Below are positions 44,201-56,000 of a stretch of 64,000 nucleotides of DNA, one piece after another. Every line of letters begins with the position of its first letter. The stretch's first letter is position 1. The translations under genes were made by a program, and so were the position numbers. Where the stretch lies: the NCBI RefSeq assembly GCF_014633365.1, contig NC_068352.1:7494393-7558392 (forward strand), given 5' to 3'. The notes under the pieces are model-generated. The model searched no databases. It saw only the letters and a list, made by a program, of their open reading frames with translations, and had not been told where the DNA came from. This DNA is from Diospyros lotus (lineage: Eukaryota; Streptophyta; Magnoliopsida; Ericales; Ebenaceae).

Positions 44201-47200
44201 TAAGGAATTTAATTCTCTTTTTAAAACACTATTTTTCTCATTCATATGCTCACATTCACCTAGCAAATCATTGAATGCATCATGAAGTTCTTCAAATGTA
44301 AATTCAGAAATTGAATTTAGATGCTGAGAGCTTACCTCGTCTTCAGTGTTGGCCATAAAACAAATGTTGGCAACTTCTTCATCTTGAGATTCATCACTTG
44401 ATGAGAGCTCTTCTTCACCCCATGCAGCTAGAGCCTTCTTCTTCATTTTTCTTTCCTTGCGATCCATCTTTTTCAGTTGAGGGCAGTCACTTCTAATGTG
44501 ACCTAGCTTCTTACATTCAAAGCATCGAAGCTCATTAGTTGGATTAGACTCTTTTTAATCTTTTTCTTTCCGAAATATTCTCCTTTGATTAAACCTACCT
44601 TTCTTCATAAATTTCCTAAATTTCCTAGCTAATAGTGAAAATCATCATCTTCACTTTGAGAGTTTTTATCTTCATCCTCAATTTTAAATGCTACATTTTT
44701 GTTTTTCTTGGAATCATCAACTTCATTTCTTTTCATCATTATTTCATGTGTCATTAAAGAACCTAGCAAGTTGTCAAATGGAAGTGTATCTAAGTCTTTT
44801 GCTTCTATTATGGCAGTGACTTTAGATTCCCATGATCTAGGTAAACTTCTTAAAATTTTTCTAACTCTTTCTCCATTTGTAAATGTCTTACCTAAGGCCT
44901 CTAAAGTAGTAACAATGTCATTGAATCTAGTGTACATATCTTTTATGGATTCGTCATCTTTCATAGAAAATAATTCATAATCATGGACAAGAAGATTGAT
45001 TTTCGTTTCTTTTACCTGATTTGTTCCTTCATGTGTTACCTTTAATTTGTCCCAAATTTCCTTAGCTGTTTTGCACGTTGACACTCTGTTGAATTCCTCT
45101 GAGCTCAGTGCACAAATAAGAGTATTCATGGCTTTAGCATTAATCTCCATATCTCTTCTTTCTTCTGGTGTCCAGGTCTCAATTTTCTCCATGTCAGCTA
45201 ACTTGATGTCCTTATAAACTGCTTGCATTAAGCTTGAATCCTGCATCAAATAAATTTGCATTCTTGTCTTCCAGTAATTATAGTTAGTTCCATCAAAGAA
45301 TGGGGGACGAGTGGTGCTTAGACCCTCAGATTGGGATGATGATGCAAAATGAGCCATATGATAAGATCTTTTTCCCTAGGTTGTTAAACCGATAAAAACA
45401 AGGGAACTTGGCTCTGATACCAATTGATAGAATTGAACTTATATGACACACACCAAGAGGGGGGTGAATTGGTATAATTAAAAAAGATTTCTTTTGAGAA
45501 GTAAAGATACTTTCAAATGGTGAAGAGTAAATATGGAATTTTATCAATGAACATTCAAAGTCAGTAGAAACAGAAATGCAAAGGAAGCAAGAAAAAATAT
45601 GGAAAGCAGTGAAGACACGTATTTATAGTGGTTCAGCTTTCCAAGCTTAGTCCACTACCTTAGCTATCAACTAAGGATTTTAAAACCAATCTTTACTCTC
45701 AAACCCCCTACTCAATACGAGCAGGTCCTCTAGTCCTTGACTAGGGAACTTACAACCTCCCAACTTAATGGGCCCTCTAGCTACCGCTAGGAAAAATACA
45801 GAGAATGAAATGGAGATTCTAAGAGTACAACTTTTAGTTACAAGCTCTCTCTTTAAATGTAAGATCGAGGCTTAAAAGTACTATAACAGTAAAATATCAA
45901 AGCCTCTTAAATGAAAATACAGAGAGAAAAGTTAAAGCTCGATGTAACAGTGAAGGCATGATCGTTCAAGATATTCAATGTGTTTTCAGCAGCCTTCAAT
46001 GCATCTTCAACCACCTATTTATAGTTGATGGTGGGTAAGTTTGAGTTTTGGACCGTTGTGGGTGGTTAGGCGAGCATTTAATGCGCCAAAAACTAGCCGT
46101 TATAAGTTTCTGTGAAACACATAGTCGACAGAGAAAATGGGTTAGTCGACTATTTTATCAAATAAAGCTAAGCATAGTCGACAGACAGAAAGAGATAGTC
46201 GACTATCTTTTAATACAAAAAAACCATAGTCGACAGATGCAAGTGAATAGTCGACAGATGAGAAAATGTGAAGAAAATTTTGAATTTACAGAACAAAAAT
46301 AGTCGACAGATGAAAAGCCATAGTCGACTATCCTTACTTGATAGTCGACAGACTAAGAAATAGTCGACAGATGCCTCACATAGTCGACAGATCAAACTAG
46401 CATAGTCGACTATCCTTATACATAGTCGATTATCCTTAACAGCATAGTCGACTATTCTAAGGCATAGTCAACAGAATGAAACACATAGTCGACTATCCTT
46501 TTGAAAACATAGAAAACTTTAACAAATCCACATTTTGATCTTTTTTGAAGGCAAGTTGAGATTATCAAAAATATATTTTTAAAATAAATATCACTCAACC
46601 AAACTCAATATTTCTTCTATAGGATTTCATATCTTGCTTCAAAATTCATGTATTACAAATTTATTTTCTCATTCATATAATCCATACCTTACTTCACAAT
46701 TCACATATTAAAAGCTATTTTCTCATTTACATAATCCATGCCTTGCTTCATTTTATAAAAGTTATTTTCTCATCTATGTAATCCATATTGTAGAGATTGA
46801 TTTTCATATAGTCATTATCAAAACCATTTTATTACTAAGAGTAAAATATCAGTTGCTTCAATCATTGGTGCTCTAGATAAAGCCGCACTTTGTTGTTTTT
46901 CCTTTTTAGATACCATAGCATAAACTTTACCAATATATAGCAATAGTTCTACGCTCAAAATTTATGTACGAATGAATGCAAAAGTTACATTTAATCCCAT
47001 TAACAATTAATGTACCTTCTTTGTTTCTTTGTTTGTTATGAAAGCTTTAATAGCCTCGCTAGTGCACCTGCAAGTACAAATTGGTATGGGATCCAAAATA
47101 GGTTTACATTTAGTATGATACATGAATTCTAACCTAGTTTGTTGTGTGAGATTGGCTAATTCAAGTTTCAATTCATGTACTTTGGACACATTCCCTTGTG

Positions 47201-50046
47201 AGAATGTTCTTGATAAATTTCTCATGTGTCATCAACATATGCTACACTTTCATCTAATTCTTTAATTAAAGAATTTAAGATTCAAGAAATTACCATTGAG
47301 TTAAACTTAGACCAAGCTAGAAGATTAGGTGTATACATATGATAGTTATCCCCACTCAAGGGTGTGTTCACTAACACCCTTCCTAGATCATCACTTGGGT
47401 GAGGGTAATATGGTGACTTTGGATTAATGATTTTCCTAGTTGATTAAGAGGCCTCTTTTCATATCAAACTCAATGGGGGCCCAATCTAGCTTCCTCGGCC
47501 CATGGCTTGATCCTAGCCTTGCACCACCCTACAACAGCATCATTGCAGCCGCATGTTGGATACTCCCGCACTCGCTCAAGATCCCATCCTCATTTATGAC
47601 AGATCCCATCCACATTAATAAGGGTCTCGTTGGCACCATGCCGCCATTTGGGAGCCCAATTGACGCCGGATATCCCATCCTATCATCCTACAAATACACG
47701 ACGTATGCATGTAAGATGACCTCTCCTCCTTCTATATAAACCAACTTTCTTCAAAGCCAAGGTATGTTCTTCTCTAACCCACTGATACTCTGCCCATTTA
47801 CTCATTTACTTACTTGAGCGTCGGAGTGCTTGCAGGTGTCAGCCGTCCCTCGATGGACCGGTTGCCAGAGTCCATTCCTTGCCATTGTAAGCCCTTGTTT
47901 GACCTCCCTTTTTGGGTTAGAAGGAACAGTAATCAAGACACACGAATTCATTCCATAGGGTATTGCTTATATACAAGCAGTTGCCTTCCATTTAGCCTAA
48001 TTACATGTAAACATAGGGAAGAGAAACATAAATAAATCAGCCTATAAGTTAGCCTAAAATAGGGTAAATTGTCTTCAAACCCTTATAGTTTAGGTTTTTA
48101 CACAAAGAGTCCTTGTAGTTTATTTTTGTCTCTAGCTAAAGGTCTTCTTATTTTTATTTATTTATTTATTTATTTTTAGCACAGAGACCCATCTATCAAT
48201 TTTTAACTATAAAAACTAAAAAAATATAAAAAAACAAGAAGAACAAAATGTTCCTTTCTTCAAAATGAGATTTGTGGTAAAAGAAAGGCCACCATCGACA
48301 ACAATTGTAAGGAAATGAGGGGGGAATAAGAGAGTGAGTAAGATAAGATAAGGGAATAATGAATCTCTCTAGTAGCTTTTTTGAGGGAGAATGAGCCCTA
48401 CCACAAGGCTAGGGTCAACAACAAGACTTTGATGGTCTTTTTGAGCAAATTGAGTGAAAAAAAAGAAGAGAAAATAAGATGAAGACACAAATAGGAGAGA
48501 TGAAGACTAAGAGTAAAGGAGAAATTGGAAGGGTTTTTAGAGGATGACTCAAAAGAGTTTTATTTTGCAATTAGGGACAACAACAATCTTTTCCTCCATT
48601 AGTGATGGTATCTAAGCAACAACATTGTTATCCTTCTCCGAAGTGATTTTAAGGCTAAGGCTTCTCTCCTCAATTATATTGATAATGGTAGATATACTAA
48701 TGAGGTTGTCTTCTTCTTTGCTAGCGACTACAACGACAATATTCTTCCTCAACCTTATTTTTTAGTTACTTCTAAATGTCAATGAAGATCCATAACCTTC
48801 TCAACATGGTCATTAGTCTCATTATTAACCCTATAGCCTTGGGAACTTTGATCATCTCCCTTAATAAAAGTAGTTGGAGGTGTATGTGTGTTCTCTCTTT
48901 CCCCTTTCCCCTAGTAGTTGTTGCTGGTGGTGACCTTTCTTCCACAACAGCTTTTTTGTTTGAAGAACAAAAAGATCTATTCTTCTTTTACTTTTTAATT
49001 TTCTATTAGTTAAATTTTATTTTATTTATTTTTAAGTGTTAAAAATTGATGGAGGTGTTTGGGGAAAAAAAGTAAATTATAAAGGCCTTTACAAACCGCT
49101 AAAGGTGTTCATGTAGGTGACCTAAACCACAAGAGTATCGGGGTAATTTACCTTATATTAATTTACACTAAACATAAAATTAGGTATATTATTGAAAAAA
49201 TTGAAAGCTCATTTTATTATTGAAACTAAACATAAAAATTCAGTATATTGTTAAAAAATTCAAAAGTTTGTAATAAAATTGAAACAAAGGTAAAAGTTTG
49301 GTATCCTTTTGGTAATTTTATTGATTATATAAAATAAAATAATAAAAATAAAAACACATTAATTAATGTTAACAGGTTGAAAATGGATCAGGGACCCCTT
49401 ACCCACCCTTAGTGGATATCTCAAATGTCTAACTTAAGGCTCCCTTATGGGAATTTCTTGTACCATCCCTCCTAATTACTCAAGAACATCTATCTAAGTT
49501 TTGCATAGCCTTCCCAACACTATCTAGAAGACTTCCTTCTCTTTTTCATTTTCCAAGACTTTTGGTTTATACTAGGTTTAAGAGAAAAAGGAAAATAGAG
49601 AAGAGTGAGGAGAGAATCAAAATACAATTAGGATAGAGGGAGGAACCTCAACTAAATAAGACAAATCACTGTCATGCCTTCCTCATCTCCTACTTTGCTA
49701 TCCTTGTCCAAAAAAGGTTCTTTCCACCCAATATTGCCAGGATTTCCTTTGCCATATTTGGGAAAAGATAATGATGACATTTTGCAGTTGCCTCATTTTG
49801 TAATTAAGAAGCAACCCAACTCAATTTGATTAGTCCTTACTTAAACTAAGTTTTAGACCTATCTTTAACTTCTTTTAAATTAGTTTAACCCAACTAGGAT
49901 CAACAACCTACCTTTTGATCTGACCTTGTGCAATGGCATCAATTTCACTAAGCTATGAAAATATCTTTATCAGATGAAAAGAAAAAGTTTTATTTAATGG
50001 TAGAATGTGGTGTATCAAGGCCATGATATGGTTTTAGATGAGCAAA

Positions 50047-50084
<38 letters not shown>

Positions 50085-53000
50085 CATAACTGTATGTTTA
50101 TGAATTTTTTTGGCTGAAAAGGAGCCTCGTGCATCCTAAAAACATGAATCTTATTGGCTTACTTAAATCTTTATTTATCTCCACTTGCATAGTATGTGTT
50201 CCCTTTTCCCATCTTACTTATTGAAAAAGAAGTTACTTTAAGACTACCCCACATATATTGAAAAAGAAGTTACTTTAAGACTACCCCACATAAATGTTGA
50301 GAAAATAACATCAGATTAGAGTAGAGTCGCAACTAATAATTTGAGAAAAATAATTGGACACACAAATTTTATGTGGAAAACCCCTAAACAAATCAGGGTA
50401 AAAAATCACAGACAAGGATGGAAGAATTCACTATGAAAAATAATAGGAGTTACAACTTTCTCTCTAGATTACAATCAGATAATAATAATAATCTCTCTTG
50501 AAAATAGGAGAAAACACTTTAATATTTCTAACTCTATTTTTTTTTCTACAAATGGGAAATTTAAGATGCTCAACAAATGAGGTGGGGAGCCCAATTTATA
50601 GGCCTCACTTACACGTTCAAAACCCGTTTGACAGCAATGGGAGGCCAATTTTGGCAGTAAGGGACGCAGCTAAAATTGGCTACCCACTTTTTATCTTTTT
50701 CCAAATTGGTTGGCCACATTCCATTTCTTTCTTCATTCAATTTCAAGAGTGGCTACTAGAACCACAACTTTTGACTTTCCAACAATCTCTCACTTGAAGA
50801 TTTGATTGAGAATTAATCAATCTTCAAATCATTCTTTCTTCCTCGTCATTCTTGTTGCTTATGTCTCTGTTAGACATAAATAATAGGAATATTTGGCTTT
50901 CTTAGAAAAATTATTTGAAGAAGGTCTTGCGGCACTTCAACATGCAAGATTGTAAGCCAATTTCTACCCCACTTCCTGTTAATTTTAAGTTATCCTCAAT
51001 TATGAGTCTTAGCAGTGAAGTAGAGAGGATAGAGATGTCTTGAGTATCGTATGCATCAGTAGTCGCTATGATTTGTACAAGACTAGACATTGCACATGCA
51101 ATGGGAATGGTTAGTCGATATATGAAGAATCTTGGTAAAGAGCATTGGAATGTTGTGAAAAGGGTCCTGATATACATTAATGGGACCACAAATGTTGCAT
51201 TGTGTTATGGGGGATCAGACTTTATTTCTAGAGGATATGTAGACTCAGATTATGTAGGTGATCTTGACAAAAGCAAATTCACCACAAGATATGTGTTTGC
51301 ACTTGCTGGTAGAACTATAAGCTGAGTTTCAAAACTGTAGTCAGTTGTGGCTACATCAATAATAAAAGCACAATATGTAGCAGCTATACAAACCAGTAAA
51401 GAAGCAATATGGTTAAAAATAGTATTGGAGGAACTCGAGCATGAACAAGAGAAGATTTCTCTATTTTGTGATAGTCATAGTGCTTTGTATCTTACAAGGA
51501 ATCCAACCTTTCATTCAAAGGCAAAACACATTCGAGTTCAATACCACTTCGTTTGTGAGAAAGTGGAGGAAGGAATAGTGGATATGTAGAAAATTCATAC
51601 TAAAGACAACCTAGCAGATTTCATGACAAAGGCAGTCAATTCTGACAAGTTTATTTGGAGTCAATCCTCTAGTGGCCTAGCAGAGACATAAGCAACAAGA
51701 ATGGTAAGGAAGAAAGAATGGTGTGAAGATTAATTGATCCTCAACCAAATCTTCAAGTGGGAGATTGTTGGAAAGTCAAAAGTTGTGGGTCTAACAGCCA
51801 CTCTTTAAATTGAATGAAGAAAGAAGTGGAAAGTGGCCAGCCAATTTGGAAAAAGACAAAAAGTGGGCAGCCAATAGAAATCAAAGGGCATCAGCCAAAA
51901 TTGGTTGCGCCCTTTGCTGCCAAACATGTAAGGGAAGCCTATAAATATTCCTCCCAGCTTATTTGTTGAGCATCTCAAATATCCCATTTGTAGAAAAAAA
52001 AATAGAGTTCGAAATATTAGAATGTTTTCTCCTATTTTCAAGAGAGATTATTATTGTTATCTCCTTATAATCTATAGAGAAAGTTGTAACTCTTATTATT
52101 TTTCATAGAGAATTCTTCTATCATTGCCCATGGTTTTACCCTGATTTGTTTAAGGGTTTTCCACGTAAAATCTATGTGTCCATTATTTTTCTCAAATTAT
52201 TAGTTGTGACCCTGCTCTAATCTGGTGTTATTTTCTCAACAAGTGGTACCAAAGCCTACATTGGGGTGTTTATATATCTACTTATCGTATGCTTTGTGGT
52301 TGCCACTATAAAAGTGGATCCTCCACATCTGAAAATAAGTTAGATTATTAATCACTCTGTTTGAAGGTATTAGGTACTATTCACATATACGAGGGTACTA
52401 TTCATACGTATGGTTACTGTTCACATGAAATAGTGGGAGCTAATTTTTTGTTCAAAGAAGTTCGTGATAGAAGCAATGGCGACAAACCTTGAGATTGAAA
52501 AATTCAACGGGAGAAATTTCTCACTGTGGAAGTTGAAAATGAAGGCTATCTTGAGAAAAGATAATTGCCTAGTGGCCATCAGCGATAGGCCGAGTGACTT
52601 CACAGATAATGATAAGTTGAATGAGATGGATGGGAATGCTATTGCAAATCTTCATCTAGCACTAGCAGATGAGATGTTGTCTAGCATTGAAGAGAAGAAA
52701 ACGACAAATGATATTTGGGAACAAAATTGTACAAGGCCAAAACATGTCACAAAAATTTTTTTCTTAAGAGAAAATTATATACTCTACGAATGTCAGAATC
52801 TACTTCGATAATAGAGCACATCAACACTTCAAATACTCTATTTTCTCAAATCACATCTTTAGGTTAGAAAATAGAAACAAATGAACGTGCTAAACTTATA
52901 CTTCAAGGTCTACCATATTTGTATGATCAACTCATCATCAATCTGACAAATACTTCCATTAAGAAAATCCTAGTTTTTGATGATATTGCAGCTGCTATTC

Positions 53001-56000
53001 TGGAAGAAGAAAATCGACACAAAAATAAAGAAGACAGATTGGCCAGTTCACAATAAGCAGAGGCACTAATGGTGGTGAGAGGGAGATCGACGGAACGTGA
53101 CTCAAATGGGAATCAAAATCATGGTAGGTCAAAGTCAAGAAGTAAGAAGAACCTGAAGTGTTACCACTGTGACAAGAAGGGACACTTAAAAAAGGATTTT
53201 TGGAATTTGAACAAGAAAGATTCCAATCCTCAAGGAAATGTAGCAAGTACCTCAAGTGAAGGTGATGCACTATGTTGTGAAGTAGCGACGACTTATGAAG
53301 GCAGAAAAAGATTTGTTGATGTATGGCTCATTGATTCGAGAGCCTCATTTCACATGACCTCTCAAAGAGAATGGTTCCATCATTATGAACCGGTCTTTGA
53401 AGGATCTGTGTACAGTTGTGATGATCATGCCTTAAAGATTGTTAGTATTGGAACCATCAAGTTGAAGTTGCATGATGGTACAGTTCGCACTGTTTGAGAA
53501 GTGCGACATGTGGAAGGCCTGAAGAAGAACTTGTTGTCTTTTGGACAATTGGATGAACTTGACTACAAAATTATGGTTGAGAAAATGATCATAAAAGTGA
53601 TTCGAGGAACGCTTGTACTAATGAAGGGAGAAAATGTGGCTGCGAGGTTATATATGTTGAATGGAGAGACTTTGTTGGAAGGAGACACATCAATTGCTTC
53701 AAATAATTCAAGTGAAAGATCTACAACAGTGTGGTATCAGAAACTTGGACATATGTCTGAACAAGGAATGAAAATCCTTGTGGAGTAGAATCTACTTCCG
53801 GGTCTCACAAAGGTATCCTTACCCTTTAGTAAGTATTGTGTTACAAGTAAATTCTAGAAGCAAAGAAATTCTACAATTGGTTCACTCTTATGTATGGAAA
53901 GCACCAATTCCATCCCTGGGAGGAGCAAAATATTTTGTGTCCTTCATAGATGATTATTCAAAGAGATGTTGGGTGTATCCTATGAAGAGGAAGGAAGATG
54001 TGTCTCCAATCTTCAAAGTATACAAAGTGCGGGTGAAACTTGAATTTGGAAAGAAGATCAAGTGTCTAAGGTCAGATAATGGAGGAGAATATATCAACAA
54101 TGAGTTTGTTGAATTCTGTAATCAGAAAGATATCAAAAGACAGTTCACTACTACATACACTCCTTAAAAAAATAGAGTGACAAAGTGGATAAATAAAACC
54201 TTGTTAGAAGAACAAAAGTAATATTGGGAGCTGTAGGTTTTGAAAAGTTTTTCTGGGCATAAGCAGTTAATACCGCCTGTTATGTGATAAATTAGGCCCT
54301 GTCAATTACAATTGAGTTGAAGACACTGATGGAGATGTGGACTAGGAAGAAAGCTGATTATTCAAACCTCCATATATTTGGAAGTCTAGTGTATGTGATG
54401 TATAATACCCAAGAAACTACAAAGCTAAATCTAAAATCTAGGAAATGCTTATTCTTGGGGGTATGCTAAAAGAGTGAAGGGGTATCTCCAATGGGATCCC
54501 ATTGCACACAATGTTATAGTTAGTAGGGATGTTATCTTTGTAGAAGATAAACTATAGAGGAAAGAAGGTGATCATAGCACGGTGAAAGAAAATCTAGAGA
54601 CTATAATGGTACAAGTAGAAAAGGAATATGAACAAAAGGATTCTTTTGAAGTAGCACGAGAGCATGAGGAACAACAATCAATTGTGTCCGAGGCACCATA
54701 AATTCTTCAATCAGGTCGCTTGACAAAATGGCTAGGTTGGCACTCAGATTATGTTATGGAGAGCAATGTTGCATACTGTCTTCTAACAGAAGACGGAGAG
54801 CTATCGACTCTTCAAGAAGCAATGAATAGTTCAAATGTATTTCAGTGGATGACAGTAATGCAGGAAGAAATTGAAGCTCTTCATAAGAATAAGACTTGGA
54901 AACTTGTGTCATTACCACAAGGAAGAAAGCCTATTTGTAACAAATGGGTGTATAAGATTAAGCGTAATAGCAATGATCAAATGGAGCAGTATCATGTAAG
55001 ACTGCTGGTAAAAGGATATACTTAGAAAGAAGAGATTGGTTTAAATGAGATATTTTCTCCTGTTATTTGAATTACTACAATTCGAGTAGTCCTGGCAATA
55101 TGTGCTACATTTGACCTATATCTAGAGCAGCTAGATGTGAAGACGACTTTTCTTAATGGAGATCTTGAAGAAGAAATATATATGCTCCAATCAAAGGGTT
55201 TTGAAGAAAAAGGAAAAGAAAACTTGATTTGCAGGTTGAACAAATCTCTATACGGTCTCAAATAAGCGCTAACATGTTGGTATAACAGATTTGATTCCTT
55301 TATCATAAGCTTTGAATACAACAGACTTAATGCAGACCCTTGTGCATATTTCAAGAGGTTTGATGAAAGTGATTACACTATTTTGTTGTTATATGTAGAT
55401 GACATGTTGGTAGCAGGCCTTAACAAAGATCGTATTAAAGAATTAAAGATACAGTTGGCTAGGGAATTTGAAATAAAGGACTTGGGATCGGTAAACAAGA
55501 TTCTAGAGATGCAAATTCACCGAGATAGAAATAATAGGAAGATTTGGCTTTCTCAGAAAAATTATTTGAAGAAGGTCTTCCGGCGGTTCAACATGTAAGA
55601 TTGTAAACAAATTTCTACCCTACTTCTTATTAATTTCAAGTTATTCTCAAGTATGAGTCCTAGCAGTAAAGCAGAGAGAATGGAGATGTCTTGAGTATCG
55701 TATGAATTAGTTATGGGAAGTCTAATGTTCGCTATGATTTGTACGAGACCAGACATTGCACATGCAATGGGAGTGGTTAGTCGATATATGGCGAATCTTG
55801 GCAGAGAGCATTGGAATGCTATGAAAAGGGTCCTAAGATATATTAAGGGGACTACATATGTTGCATTGTGTTATTGGGGATTATACTTTATTGCCAGAGG
55901 ATATGTTGACTCAGATTATGCAAGTGATATTGACAAAAACAAATCCACCATAGGATGTGTGTTTACACTTGTTGGCAGAGCTGTAAGCTGGGTATCAAAA

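Larger units (their letters stand above)
37061..46851 (-). mobile_element. Sirevirus-type Copia retrotransposon, full length, young but defective
   Basis: LTRs at 37061-38488 and 45425-46851 differ at only about ten or eleven positions by eye. Target duplication is GTTGC (37056-37060 / 46852-46856). On the minus strand the order is LTR, PBS, gag, protease, integrase, RT, RNase H, env-like ORF, several polypurine tracts, LTR. The Copia order (integrase before RT), the extra ORF after pol and the multiple polypurine tracts together point to the Sirevirus genus. Gag and pol are interrupted by stops and frameshifts, so this copy cannot be autonomous. Confidence 0.93.

Noticed and set aside
47440..47739. 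99-codon plus-strand ORF
   Set aside because: No domain; it overlaps an LTR-like promoter region and ends at the TATA box.
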